This document shows, piece after piece, positions 52,926-62,470 of a DNA stretch of 64,000 bases. The translations under genes and the position numbers were made by a program. The notes under the pieces are model-generated. The model was not told the origin of the DNA. It was given only the letters and a program-made list of their open reading frames with translations, and ran no database searches. The stretch is from an uncultured Atopobiaceae bacterium. GTDB lineage: Bacteria; Actinomycetota; Coriobacteriia; Coriobacteriales; Atopobiaceae. The first letter of the stretch is position 1, and each line of letters starts with the position of its first letter. The stretch is taken from assembly GCA_944322145.1 (NCBI GenBank), contig CALUNW010000006.1, forward strand, positions 124,001 through 188,000, in the 5' to 3' direction.

Positions 52926-54212
52926 ATGGACCAGGAGACCTACGACGCCTACGTCGCCATCCTCGAGGAGGAGCTCGTCTGCGCGATGGGCTGCACCGAG
53001 CCCATCGCCGTGGCCTATTGTGCCGCGCTCGCCCGCCAGGCGCTCGGCTCGCTGCCGGAGCGCGTGGACGTGGCCGCCTCCGCCAACATCATCAAGAACG
53101 TGAAGAGCGTCGTCGTGCCCAACACGGGCGGCGCGCGCGGCATCGAGGCCGCCGCCGCGGCGGGCGTGGTCGCGGGAGACGCCGAGGCCAAGCTCGAGGT
53201 CCTTGCCGGCGTTACCGGCGAGCAGGTTGCCGAGATGCATGATTATCTCGCCGCTCACGAAGTCAGCGTGACGCCCTCCGAGCGCCCGTGGATCTTCGAC
53301 ATCCAGGTGCGCGTCTCGGGCGACGGCCACGAGGCGTTCTGCGAGATCGCGGGCGCGCACACCAACGTCATCCGCGTGGAGCGCGACGGCGAGGTTCTTC
53401 TCGACCAGCCCTTTGAGGAGGACGCGGGCGAGAAGGACGCCGGGACGGACCGCAGCTGCCTCTCCATCGAGAAGATCGTCCAGTTTGCGGACGAGGTGAA
53501 CCTCGAGGACGTCAAGCAGGTGCTCGGACGGCAGATCGCCTGCAACACGGCCATCGCCCAGGAAGGGCTCCACGGCGACTGGGGTGCGAGCGTGGGCAAG
53601 GTGCTGCTCGCCGCCTACGGCGATGGCGTCGCCAACCGCGCCAAGGCCTGGGCAGCCGCCGGCTCCGACGCGCGCATGAGCGGCTGTGAGCTTCCCGTGG
53701 TCATCAACTCCGGCAGCGGCAACCAGGGCATCACGGCGAGCGTGCCCGTGATCGTCTACGCCCGTGAGCTGGGCGTCTCACACGAGGAGCTGCTACGGGC
53801 GCTCGTGGTCTCCAACCTCGTGACCATCCACCTCAAGACCGGTATCGGCCGCCTCTCCGCCTACTGCGGCGCCACGAGCGCGGGAGCTGGCGCGGCGGCC
53901 GGCATCACCTACCTCTACGGCGGACGCACGCACGAGATCTCCCACACCGTGGTCAACGCCATCGCCATCGACTCCGGCATGGTCTGCGACGGCGCCAAGG
54001 CGAGCTGCGCCGCCAAGATCGCGAGCGCCGTGGAGGCGGGCCTTCTGGGCATGCAGATGCAGCGCCAGGACAAGCAGTTCTACGGCGGCGACGGCATCGT
54101 GGTCAAGGGCGTGGAGAACACGATCCGCAACGTGGGCGTGCTCGCGGCTCAGGGCATGCGCGAGACCGATCGGACGATTATCGAGCTCATGTGCGGGTCC
54201 GGCGCGTGCTAA
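52926..54212 (+). CDS. L-cysteine desulfidase (CdsB/CyuA, UPF0597)
   Basis: 428 residues. Converts cysteine to pyruvate, sulfide and ammonia with a [4Fe-4S] cluster. Cys residues in LVCAMGCTEPIAVAY, the family's KNVKSVVVPNTGG, the NSGSGNQGITASVPV loop and MVCDGAKASCAAKI are present. Start ATG 52926 with GGAGGACGCC ribosome site. A related serine/cysteine ammonia-lyase activity is the main alternative. Confidence 0.9.
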   Translation: MDQETYDAYVAILEEELVCAMGCTEPIAVAYCAALARQALGSLPERVDVAASANIIKNVKSVVVPNTGGARGIEAAAAAGVVAGDAEAKLEVLAGVTGEQVAEMHDYLAAHEVSVTPSERPWIFDIQVRVSGDGHEAFCEIAGAHTNVIRVERDGEVLLDQPFEEDAGEKDAGTDRSCLSIEKIVQFADEVNLEDVKQVLGRQIACNTAIAQEGLHGDWGASVGKVLLAAYGDGVANRAKAWAAAGSDARMSGCELPVVINSGSGNQGITASVPVIVYARELGVSHEELLRALVVSNLVTIHLKTGIGRLSAYCGATSAGAGAAAGITYLYGGRTHEISHTVVNAIAIDSGMVCDGAKASCAAKIASAVEAGLLGMQMQRQDKQFYGGDGIVVKGVENTIRNVGVLAAQGMRETDRTIIELMCGSGAC

Positions 54213-54298
54213 CCCTCCGGGAGCGGGCTGCCGACAAGGTCCGGCGCTCGGACAGTCCTCGCCGCTAAGAACGCGGCTGCGGAACTCGCGGCGGGTTC

Positions 54299-54841
54299 TT
54301 ATCGCCCCGCCCGCGCGGTGGCGTTATCGGCGCCTTGGGATGGGGTTTTGGCTGGCGTCTGTTCTAGCTCGAGGAGGGCCTGCTTGCGGTCGAGGCCGCC
54401 GGCGTAGCCGGTGAGGGAGCCGTCCGCGCCAACCACGCGGTGGCACGGGATAATCACGCTGATGGGGTTCCTGCCCACGGCGGCCCCAATGGCGCGGGGC
54501 GACGACCCCAGCTTGGCTGCGAGCTTGCCGTACGTGCGCGTCTCCCCGTACGGGATGGTCAGAAGCGCGCCCCACACGCGACGCTGGAACGCGGTGCCGC
54601 GCGGCGCAAGCGGGACGTCCGCCACGTCCGGACGATCACCCGCGAAGTACGCGTCCAGCCAGCGACGAGCGGCGAGAAGAACCGGCGAGTCGGCGAGCTC
54701 GCCTGTCTCCGCGTCCTTCTCGGCGTCGCCCAACCCGCGCGCAAAGTAGCGCTGCCCGTAGAACCACGCGCCGACCAGACCGGCATCGTCCGCCGCGAGC
54801 AGCATCTTTCCCAGCGGGGATTCGAAGTCGCAGGTACGCAT
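54299..54841 (-). CDS. ogt: Methylated-DNA-protein cysteine methyltransferase
   Basis: 180 residues. O6-alkylguanine repair; active-site Cys133 in VIIPCHRVVG, with GTAFQRRVWGALLTIPYGETRTYGKLA and AVGRNP preceding it. Starts 1 nt after the alkA stop (TGACATG), so the two repair genes are one operon. Normal length. Confidence 0.95.
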   Translation of the reverse strand: MRTCDFESPLGKMLLAADDAGLVGAWFYGQRYFARGLGDAEKDAETGELADSPVLLAARRWLDAYFAGDRPDVADVPLAPRGTAFQRRVWGALLTIPYGETRTYGKLAAKLGSSPRAIGAAVGRNPISVIIPCHRVVGADGSLTGYAGGLDRKQALLELEQTPAKTPSQGADNATARAGR

Positions 54842-54842
54842 G

Positions 54843-55499
54843 TCACACCTTTCCCGACGACAACTTGGTCTTGGGCGCATAGTCGCGCATGCCGGGAACG
54901 ACGCCGCCCGCCACGGCCCAAAGATAGAGGCTGGCCACGCTGCCGTAGGGACTGTAGCGACGCCGGTACTTCTCGAAGAGCTTGCGCGTAATCCTGCGAT
55001 GATGGTAGACCATGCGCAGGCCACGCTGGATGGCCAGGTCATCAAAGGCCAGCACGTCGGGGCGCTCAAGACAGAAGAGCAGGATCATCTCCGCCGTCCA
55101 GCGTCCGATTCCTGGTAGCGCACAAAGCGCCGCAATGGCCTCCTCGTCCGGCATCGCCGCCACCGCGGCAAGGTCGAACTCACCGTCCGAGACGCGCCGC
55201 GCAAACTCCCGTATGTAGTCCACTTTCCGGAAGGTCATCCCAACGGATTGCAGCTCAGCAGGGGTACGCGCAAGCACGTGCGCTGAGTCCACCGTACCCA
55301 GGAGCTCCTGCAGGCGCGCCCATATCGTCGCCTGCGCCTTAGTGGAGACTTGCTGGCCTACGACGTGGTGCACCACGGAAGAGAAAAGGTCAGGGTCCAC
55401 CTCGCGGCGCACGGGGCCGATCTTCTCGATCAGCTCGCCGAGCACAGGATCGCGCGCCTTGAGGTAGTCCGTCTCCGCCCATCCATACCGGAAGTACAT
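54843..55499 (-). CDS. DNA-3-methyladenine glycosylase II (AlkA family)
   Basis: 218 residues, HhH-GPD family. HhH LPGIGRWTAEMILLF (128-142), catalytic Asp in VLAFDDLAIQRGL (153 or 154). Removes N-alkylated bases. Begins ATG 55499; transcribed with ogt, a typical alkylation-repair pair. Lacks the N-terminal AlkA regulatory domain. Confidence 0.93.
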   Translation of the reverse strand: MYFRYGWAETDYLKARDPVLGELIEKIGPVRREVDPDLFSSVVHHVVGQQVSTKAQATIWARLQELLGTVDSAHVLARTPAELQSVGMTFRKVDYIREFARRVSDGEFDLAAVAAMPDEEAIAALCALPGIGRWTAEMILLFCLERPDVLAFDDLAIQRGLRMVYHHRRITRKLFEKYRRRYSPYGSVASLYLWAVAGGVVPGMRDYAPKTKLSSGKV

Positions 55500-55508
55500 C
55501 GTACCCCC

Positions 55509-55962
55509 CTACGTACTCTTTCTCGCCACCATCATGCACCATTGCTGCCAAAACCAGACCCCGCCGCCTCTCAAATGGGGCGAGAAACCCGTGGGCGAGC
55601 CGCCCGCAAGCTCGGCATGAAGAGAGCGGCTGATTTCCCTAGCATCATGGTCCGGTGTTCCCGTGAGCTCGAGCCAGGGTTCGAGGCGCTGCTCCATGGG
55701 CGTTACCTCGACGCTCGCCACCTCAAGAACATGCTCATCCCCGCCAAGCTCCAGGACCTCAACAAGATGTTGCAGGTAGTCCGCGCGAGAGAAGTTCCGC
55801 GACGGATCGTCAAAGCCCGCGGCCTGCCGGGGAAAGGATTTCCGCACCGCCTCGAGGTTCTTCTCGGCCACGCGAATCAAATCCCCCAGCGCGTCATCGG
55901 AGTCCTCCGGTGCCTTCGCGCAGCGTCACCTCAAAAAGCACGCAGACGTTTCCTTCGACCAC
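55509..55962 (-). pseudogene. Frameshifted hypothetical gene
   Basis: The start reads VVEGNVCVLFEVTLREGT from GTG 55962 (RBS AAAGAAAGGGG). The frame then breaks near 55905; one base shift gives EDSDDALGDLIRVAEKNLEAVRKSFPRQ and continues to the stop at 55509. Family not recognised. A frameshift or sequencing error is the likely cause; without it the protein would be about 150 residues. Confidence 0.5.
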
Positions 55963-56062
55963 TGAAGCCCCTTTCTTTCTATATGTTCATTTGACTACAA
56001 TTCACTCGACGCAGTCTTCTAAAAATGTCAGATACTCTCTTGATATCGTCAGATTGGGTCTC

Positions 56063-56950
56063 ATGAACACAAAGGGTGAGAAGTACCCCAACTCGGCGAA
56101 CCTCAATGCCGGAACCGACTTTCCCTACACCGTGCTCGACGTGATCGATGACGTCATGAGCCCGCGGCAAAACGAGGGCTTCCGCATCATGCACTGGCAC
56201 GATGACCTGCAATTCATCTTTGTATGGGACGGAGTCGTCGAGCTGTGGACGCTCGCAGAATCGCTTCGAATTGCCCCGGGCGAGGGCGCGTTCATCAATC
56301 GGGGCGTCATCCATCGCGTGGGACGCGACGGACCGTGTCACTACACAAGCCTCCTCTTTCCCGAGCGCTTCCTCTGGTTCTATCCGGAATGCCCTGCCCA
56401 GGCGCTCGTCGAGCGCATCGTGGGAAACGACGCGCTGGCGGTGCTGAAGCTCGCGCCGCAGACCCCTTGGGAAAAGCGCGCGCTCGACACGCTTCGAGAG
56501 CTCGCCGCACTCAGGCGCGACGGCATGGCGAGCGACGAGGAGTACGCCTACCGGGTTCTCGTTCTTCTCGCCCGCACCTGGCTTGAGATTGCGACGAATA
56601 TCGAGCCGACGAGGAGAGCCGGAGCGGATGTGCGGCGAGCGCGAGTCCGCGACGCGCTCTCGTTCATGGAGGCGCGCTATTCCGAGGCGCTTTCCCTGTC
56701 CGACCTTGCCGATGCCGCACACGTGAGCGTCTCCGAGCTTGGCCGCGACTTCCGGGCCTGCCTGGGAACGACACCTTGGCGCTATCTCACCGAGTACCGC
56801 CTTGGCCGCGCGGCGCGGCTGCTGCGTGCGACCAAGCTTCCCGTAGCGACCGTCGCGGCTCGGACGGGCTTTGCAAGCCCAAGCCACTTTGGGAAGCTCT
56901 TCCGCGAGCGAACGGGCCTCTCGCCCCGCGCCTATCGCGCTGCAAAATGA
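56063..56950 (+). CDS. AraC-family transcriptional regulator
   Basis: 295 residues. N-terminal cupin-like sensing region (RIMHWHDDLQFIFVWDGVVELW, then GEGAFINRGVIHRV), C-terminal two-HTH AraC domain (LSDLADAAHVSVSELGRDFRACLGTTPWRYLTEYRLGRA; PVATVAARTGFASPSHFGKLFRERTG). The ligand is unknown. ATG 56063; a weak ribosome site. Its TGA stop is in a palindrome shared with the convergent gene. Confidence 0.92.
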   Translation: MNTKGEKYPNSANLNAGTDFPYTVLDVIDDVMSPRQNEGFRIMHWHDDLQFIFVWDGVVELWTLAESLRIAPGEGAFINRGVIHRVGRDGPCHYTSLLFPERFLWFYPECPAQALVERIVGNDALAVLKLAPQTPWEKRALDTLRELAALRRDGMASDEEYAYRVLVLLARTWLEIATNIEPTRRAGADVRRARVRDALSFMEARYSEALSLSDLADAAHVSVSELGRDFRACLGTTPWRYLTEYRLGRAARLLRATKLPVATVAARTGFASPSHFGKLFRERTGLSPRAYRAAK

Positions 56951-56980
56951 TTCAAAAGGGGTCTGTCCCCTTTTGGATCA
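56948..56980. repeat. 33-bp palindrome, family A, giving stops to two convergent genes
   Basis: TGATTCAAAAGGGG / CCCCTTTTGGATCA (one mismatch). The left TGA ends the AraC gene; the right end read on the minus strand is the TGA of the tsaB-rimI-tsaD gene. Confidence 0.95.
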
Positions 56981-59434
56981 CTCCCAGGTGGGAGGGACGG
57001 GGGCGTCGGGGGTGGCCCAGGTGCCCAGGGCGGCGTTGGGGTCGGCGTCCAGCGTGAGGGGCGAGAAGGACCCGGCGTTGTAGCTCCTCAGGGCCGCGAT
57101 GCCGATCATCGCCGCGTTGTCGCCGCAGGCGCGCATGGGCGGCACGGTCACGCGCACGCCGCGCTTCTCGAGCGCCTTCTTGTACGCCGCGCGCAGGCCC
57201 GGGTTGGCCGCCACGCCGCCGCCGACGCAGAAGTCGGCAACGCCGGTCTCCTCCACGGCCGTCACCGCCTTGGCCACCTGCACGTCGATCACGGCCGCCT
57301 CGAAGCTCGCCGCCAGGTCCGGCAGGTTGATCGCGCGACCGGCACGGTTCTCGCCCTCGATGTAGGTGATGACGGCGGTCTTGAGGCCGGAGAGGCTGAA
57401 AGAGTAGTCCCCGCTGTGCATCATCGCGCGCGGGAAGTGGATGGCCTTGGGGTTGCCCTGCGCAGAGAGCTTGGAGATCACGGGTCCGCCGGGGTATCCC
57501 AGGCCGAGCGCCTTGGCCACCTTGTCGAAGGCCTCGCCCACCGCGTCGTCGATCGTGGCGCCCAGGAGCACGTAGTCGCCCCAGGCGCGCACGTGCACGA
57601 GCATGGTGTTGCCTCCGGAAACGATGCTCGCCACGAAGGGCGGCTGGAGGTCCGGCGTCTCGAAGAGGTTGGCCATGAGGTGGCCCTCGAGGTGATGCAC
57701 GGCAATGAGCGGCAGGTCAGCGGCCGCACAGAGGCCCTTGGCAAAGGCCACGCCCACCACGAGCGCGCCCACCAGGCCCGGCCCCGCCGTGACGCCCACG
57801 GCCGCGAGGTCCGCCGGCGCGAGCGTGTCAACGCCGAAGTGCTCGCCTGCGCGCGCGAGCGTCTCCTCGAAGACGCCCACGATGGCCTCGGTGTGCTTGC
57901 GGGAGGCGATCTCCGGCACCACGCCGCCAAAGCGCGCGTGGAAGTCGATCTGCGTTGCCACGACGCTCGCGCAGACCACGCCATGACTGTCCGTCACGGC
58001 CATGGCGGTCTCGTCGCAGGAGGACTCAATCGTGAGGATGAGCGGCCCCGCTGCGGCAAGCGCGGCGCGGGCCTCGGCCGAGCGCTCGCCGGCCACGATC
58101 GGCCAGGGGCGGATGGACGGCGCGGGCTCCGGGCGGCCGGTCGCGATCACGGCGTCCGCGGCGAGCGGCAGCGGGGCGCGCAGGATGAGGGCGTCGTGAC
58201 CGGCGCCGTAGTAGCCGGGCCTCCGACCCTCCTCCATGAGGCCGAGCGCGCCGTAGAGGGCGCGGGCCGGCTCGTTCTTCTCGTCCACCTCGAGAGAGAT
58301 CGTCTGCGCCCCGAGCATCTGCGCATCGTAGGCCACGCGCGCGACGAGGCGCGTGGCGATGCCCGCGCGCCGACGCGCCGCGTCAACGACGACCTCCTCG
58401 ACCTCGAAGTCCGCCCCCGCGAGCACGCCGCCCGCAAAGCCGATGACGGTCCCCTGGTCGTGCGCGACCCACCAGCTGCGACCGGGCTGGGAGAGCTCCT
58501 CGTAGAACATCCTCTCCGTCCACGGCGTATGCGCGGAGGCCTCGTAGGCGGCGGCCTCGAGGGCGGCAACGGCGACGGTATCGTTCAGCGTCATCGGTCG
58601 AAGCTGCAGGTGGATGCCCGCGAGCGCGTCATCTACGCCGGTGAGCTCCACGGTCGCCGGCTCCTTGAGGCCCAGCCTCGTGCGCTCGGCCTCCTCGGCG
58701 TCGGAGAGGCGCGTGTAGATGGGAAGGACCAGCGCCGGGTCGCCGGGCTGCGCGGACGCGCCGTCAAACACGCCGGCCTCGACAGCGGCGCGCAAGAGGC
58801 CCTCGCCCGTGGGGTACCACGCCTCCTCAGGCGAGAAGGACGCGAGGCCCGCCGCCTCGAAGCGCGCGCGGTACTTGGCGAGCCCGTTGCCCGTGAGCGT
58901 GAGCTCGGCAGCATCCGCGCGCTCCGCCCACGCCGTCACGCAGGCGTCGGCCTTGAGGACGGTCTCGGCCGGGAAGGTGCGGTGCGCGCCCGCCGCGTCG
59001 AGCTCATAGATGCCGGGATAGACCTCGCCGCGCATGGCGTCGCCCGCCACTGCGAGCGTGCCTCGCGCGCCCGCGGCCTGCGCCGACCACGCCATCGCAT
59101 CGAGCGCGGAGGTGCCGTAGAGCGGCAGCCCAGCACCGCACGCGAGGCCCTTTGCCGTGGCGATGCCGATGCGCACGCCCGTGAACGAGCCCGGGCCGCG
59201 CCCCACGAGCACGGCGTCGAGGTCGCCCATCGAAAGGCCCGCCTCGGCAAGCGCGTCCTGCGCCGTGGTCACGAGCTCGACGTTGGCCTGGCGGCGGCAC
59301 AGGTGATCGCGCGCGGCCAGCACCGTCACGGCGCCGTCCGCGGCCACGCGCCCGACGGCGCAGGCCAGCATGTCCGTGGACGTGTCGATGGCAAGGACGG
59401 TCTTCTCGGCAGGATTGACGTTTTTCTCGCTCAT
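56978..59434 (-). CDS. TsaB-RimI-TsaD triple fusion
   Basis: 818 residues. TsaB-like domain at 1-235 (TVLAIDTSTDMLACAVG; VGRGPGSFTGVRIGIATAKGLA). RimI-type GNAT at about 275-435 (EEVVVDAARRRAGIATRLVARV; EKNEPARALYGALGL). TsaD domain from about 470 (ILTIESSCDETAMAV; the metal-site HHLEGHLMANL; FVASIVSGGNTMLVHV). TsaB and TsaD make t6A37 in tRNA; RimI acetylates ribosomal protein S18. Such fusions occur in Coriobacteriia; a triple one is less common. Stop codon from a palindrome. Confidence 0.93.
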   Translation of the reverse strand: MSEKNVNPAEKTVLAIDTSTDMLACAVGRVAADGAVTVLAARDHLCRRQANVELVTTAQDALAEAGLSMGDLDAVLVGRGPGSFTGVRIGIATAKGLACGAGLPLYGTSALDAMAWSAQAAGARGTLAVAGDAMRGEVYPGIYELDAAGAHRTFPAETVLKADACVTAWAERADAAELTLTGNGLAKYRARFEAAGLASFSPEEAWYPTGEGLLRAAVEAGVFDGASAQPGDPALVLPIYTRLSDAEEAERTRLGLKEPATVELTGVDDALAGIHLQLRPMTLNDTVAVAALEAAAYEASAHTPWTERMFYEELSQPGRSWWVAHDQGTVIGFAGGVLAGADFEVEEVVVDAARRRAGIATRLVARVAYDAQMLGAQTISLEVDEKNEPARALYGALGLMEEGRRPGYYGAGHDALILRAPLPLAADAVIATGRPEPAPSIRPWPIVAGERSAEARAALAAAGPLILTIESSCDETAMAVTDSHGVVCASVVATQIDFHARFGGVVPEIASRKHTEAIVGVFEETLARAGEHFGVDTLAPADLAAVGVTAGPGLVGALVVGVAFAKGLCAAADLPLIAVHHLEGHLMANLFETPDLQPPFVASIVSGGNTMLVHVRAWGDYVLLGATIDDAVGEAFDKVAKALGLGYPGGPVISKLSAQGNPKAIHFPRAMMHSGDYSFSLSGLKTAVITYIEGENRAGRAINLPDLAASFEAAVIDVQVAKAVTAVEETGVADFCVGGGVAANPGLRAAYKKALEKRGVRVTVPPMRACGDNAAMIGIAALRSYNAGSFSPLTLDADPNAALGTWATPDAPVPPTWE

Positions 59435-59664
59435 ACGCGGCTCTTCTCGCTCGAAGTTTCAACCCGTCTAGTTTAGCCGCTTCTCCCCCATTGGTGCTTC
59501 GCTGGGACGCGCTCGCCCAACGTCGGGGGCGCGCCGGAAAATGTGGCCTACAATATCCCCGACAACGAGCATACCGGGGGCTTCTCGGCGTGGTCTCGGC
59601 GCCTCGCGATCGCCCCGCATCCCAACGGAGGAGGCACGACGCGCCGACGAGCGCAGGCACAGCA

Positions 59665-62424
59665 ATGAAGTCACTCGCCCACGATCAGGCGCAGAGCATC
59701 CTCTCCGCCATCCTTGCCAACCGCTCGGTCGTCATCCTCGCGTACGACCCCGTGGCGGACGTGCTCTACCGCTACGGCACCGATCTCTCCATCGCCGAGG
59801 AGATTCCCCGCTATCGGGCGCATCTCACCAGCAAGTCGCCCATCCATCCCGACGACCGGCAGAAGCTCCGCGAGCTCTATCTGCAGTCGGAGGCGGGGCA
59901 GACCGAGGTCCGCCTGGTCATGGACGGCGCGGTCACGCGATGGAACGTCCAGACCCTCGCCACGAACGAGGCGGGCGAGAGCCGGCGGCGAACCTTCATC
60001 GCGCGCGACATCACCCGCGAGAAGAACCGGGAGCGCGAGCTCGAGGAGCAGGCCACGCGCGACCCGCTCACGCTGCTCTACAACTATGCGCACGGGCGCG
60101 AGCTCGTGAACGAGTACCTTGAGACCAAGGACCCCTACACCACCTGCGGCATGATCGTGCTCGACATCGACTACTTCAAGTATGTCAACGACACGTTCGG
60201 GCACCTCTTTGGCGACCAGGTGCTCTGCGCGCTCGCCGACCTCCTGCGAGGGCTCTTCGGCGAGGATGACATCGTGATGCGCTTTGGCGGCGACGAGTTC
60301 ACCGTCCTCATCAAGGACATCGGGCACGCGGACCTCATGCAGAAGGGCATGGAGCTCATCGAGGCCTGCCGGACGCTCTCCTTCGAGGGGAAGGACTACA
60401 CGCTCACCTGCAGCGCAGGCATCTGCTTCCTTCCCGAGAACGAGAGCGGCTACACGTTTGACGAGCTCTTCGGCAATGCCGACTGGGCCCTCTACCGCGC
60501 CAAGGAGAACGGGCGCAACCAATACGTCTTCTGCGACCACCTGCGCCGGTTCGAGCAGAGCGTCGGCGACCTCCCCGCCGTCGGCGGCATCGAGGCGCGC
60601 TACCTCCTGAACGACATCATCTCGACCGCCTTCGAGGTGTTCGACAAGTCGAGCAGCTTCCCCCTTGCGATCAACCAGCTCATGGAGATCATCGGGCGCC
60701 GCTTCCGCCTGGACCGCATCACGGTGATTCGCACCGACATCCAGGCCCAGCAGACCGGCCGCCAGTATCAGTGGACGAGCGATTACGCGCCCGAGGTCCT
60801 CTCGACCGATGCGAGCTACACCCGCGAGGACTTCGTCACCCTCTTCAACAGCTATGACGAGTATCAGACCTGCGTGCTCCAGGCGGATGACATGGGCGCC
60901 TACTCGCCCGGCGGCGCGGCGCTGCTCATGCAGGGCGGCGCCAAGACGGTGCTCTACGCCGCCATGTACTGCGAGGGCAAGTACACGGGCGCGATCTCGT
61001 ACGTCACCTGCCGAGAGAGGCGCTACTGGAGCAGGCAGAACCGCCGCGAGCTCGGCGAGGTCACCAAGATCATCTCCGCGCACCTCGCGCGCACCCTCGC
61101 CGTGGGACAGGACGAGACGCACCTCATCATGTCCGAGTACGACCCGCTCACCGGCCTCACGTCCTTCTCGCAGTTCCGCGTAGAGCTCGAGCGTCTGGTG
61201 ATCGGCGGGCATGCTCAGGACGGCTACCTGCTGTACATGGACTTCGCCGGGTTCAAGTTCTTCAACCAGCGATACGGCTACAGCGAGGGCGACCAGCTCC
61301 TCAAGGAGTTCAGCAACTTCGTTGCCAGCAGCTTCGGCCGCGAGGAGGGCGCGCTCTTCGCGCGCGTGGTCTCCGACCAGTTCCTGCTGTTCCTCCCACA
61401 CGGGGGGCACGAGGACATCACCCGGGAGCTCGAGCGGCTGTGCCGCGACTTCATCGAGACCGAGGCCCTGCGCCGGAAGGGCGCGCGCCTGAGGATGCGC
61501 GTCGGCATCTACCAGATCGAGCCCGACTGCGTGGGGGCGTCGTACGCCATCGACGCCGCAAACTACGCGCGCATGCAGGTGTCCGGCAAGCCCGGTAGCA
61601 CCTCCGGAACCGTCAGGGTCTTCGACGAGGCGCTCCGGGAGCGGCGCCGGCTGGAGAACACCGTCTACAACGAGCTCGGCGAGGCGCTCAACGACGAGAA
61701 CTTCGTCGTCTACCTGCAGCCGAAGGTGTCCCTTCGCACGGGCGAGGTCACGGGCGCCGAGGCGCTCGCGCGCTGGCAGACGCGCGACGGCGTGGTCCTG
61801 ACGCCGGATCACTTCATACCCATCTGCGAGTCGAGCGAGATGATCAAGGAGCTCGACTACTACATCTTCGAGCGGGTTGCCGCCTTCATCGCCAAGAACG
61901 AGCGCCTCGGCAGGCGACAGGTGCCCATCTCCGTCAACGCGTCGATCCTGCACGCGATGGACGACCGCGCCGCGGAGCGCTACCGCGCCATCCTCGAGCG
62001 CTACGGGATCGACGCGCGCTACACCGAGATCGAGCTCACCGAGACGGCCACGATACAGGAGTACGAGGAGGCCCGCCGCCTGTTTGGCAGGCTTCGCCAG
62101 ATGGGGATCCGCACCGCGATCGACGACTTTGGCGCCGGCTACTCCGTGCTGAACTCCATCATCGACATCCCGGTGGAGACCATGAAGCTCGATCGCGGCT
62201 TCATCAAGAACTGCACCTCGAGCGCACGCGAGATCAACTTCCTCAATAAGATCGTGCAGATGATTCAGGCGCTGGGATATCGCGTGGCATGCGAGGGCAT
62301 CGAGACGGAGGAGCAGGCGCGCATCCTCCGCGACGCAGGCTGTGACGAGGCGCAGGGATATCTCTACTCTCAGCCGCTGCCCATCGAGGAGTACGAGCAG
62401 CTCGTCTATCCCACGGACGCCTGA
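59665..62424 (+). CDS. PAS-GGDEF-GAF-GGDEF'-EAL protein
   Basis: 919 residues, cyclic-di-GMP turnover. PAS-like region about 10-125 (FIARDITREKNRERELEEQ as exit helix). First GGDEF complete (RFGGDEF about 206-212, I-site not clear). GAF-like middle. A second GGDEF-fold domain is degenerate (VVSDQFLL instead of GGDEF). EAL domain intact: GAEALARW, ELTETATIQEYEE, DDFGAGYS, KLDRGFI, CEGIETEEQ. It may both make and break c-di-GMP. ATG 59665; the spacer upstream has TACAAT at 59549-59554. RBS weak. Confidence 0.9.
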   Translation: MKSLAHDQAQSILSAILANRSVVILAYDPVADVLYRYGTDLSIAEEIPRYRAHLTSKSPIHPDDRQKLRELYLQSEAGQTEVRLVMDGAVTRWNVQTLATNEAGESRRRTFIARDITREKNRERELEEQATRDPLTLLYNYAHGRELVNEYLETKDPYTTCGMIVLDIDYFKYVNDTFGHLFGDQVLCALADLLRGLFGEDDIVMRFGGDEFTVLIKDIGHADLMQKGMELIEACRTLSFEGKDYTLTCSAGICFLPENESGYTFDELFGNADWALYRAKENGRNQYVFCDHLRRFEQSVGDLPAVGGIEARYLLNDIISTAFEVFDKSSSFPLAINQLMEIIGRRFRLDRITVIRTDIQAQQTGRQYQWTSDYAPEVLSTDASYTREDFVTLFNSYDEYQTCVLQADDMGAYSPGGAALLMQGGAKTVLYAAMYCEGKYTGAISYVTCRERRYWSRQNRRELGEVTKIISAHLARTLAVGQDETHLIMSEYDPLTGLTSFSQFRVELERLVIGGHAQDGYLLYMDFAGFKFFNQRYGYSEGDQLLKEFSNFVASSFGREEGALFARVVSDQFLLFLPHGGHEDITRELERLCRDFIETEALRRKGARLRMRVGIYQIEPDCVGASYAIDAANYARMQVSGKPGSTSGTVRVFDEALRERRRLENTVYNELGEALNDENFVVYLQPKVSLRTGEVTGAEALARWQTRDGVVLTPDHFIPICESSEMIKELDYYIFERVAAFIAKNERLGRRQVPISVNASILHAMDDRAAERYRAILERYGIDARYTEIELTETATIQEYEEARRLFGRLRQMGIRTAIDDFGAGYSVLNSIIDIPVETMKLDRGFIKNCTSSAREINFLNKIVQMIQALGYRVACEGIETEEQARILRDAGCDEAQGYLYSQPLPIEEYEQLVYPTDA

Positions 62425-62443
62425 GGCCGTGTGCGGGGCGGCA

Positions 62444-62465
62444 GGCCCCGCCCCGCCCCGCCCCG
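62444..62465. repeat. Pentanucleotide CCCCG tandem repeat
   Basis: Four direct CCCCG units between the convergent GGDEF/EAL and DUF3783 genes, with GGGGCGGC before them able to form a hairpin; probably part of a terminator. Confidence 0.7.
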
Positions 62466-62470
62466 CAATG

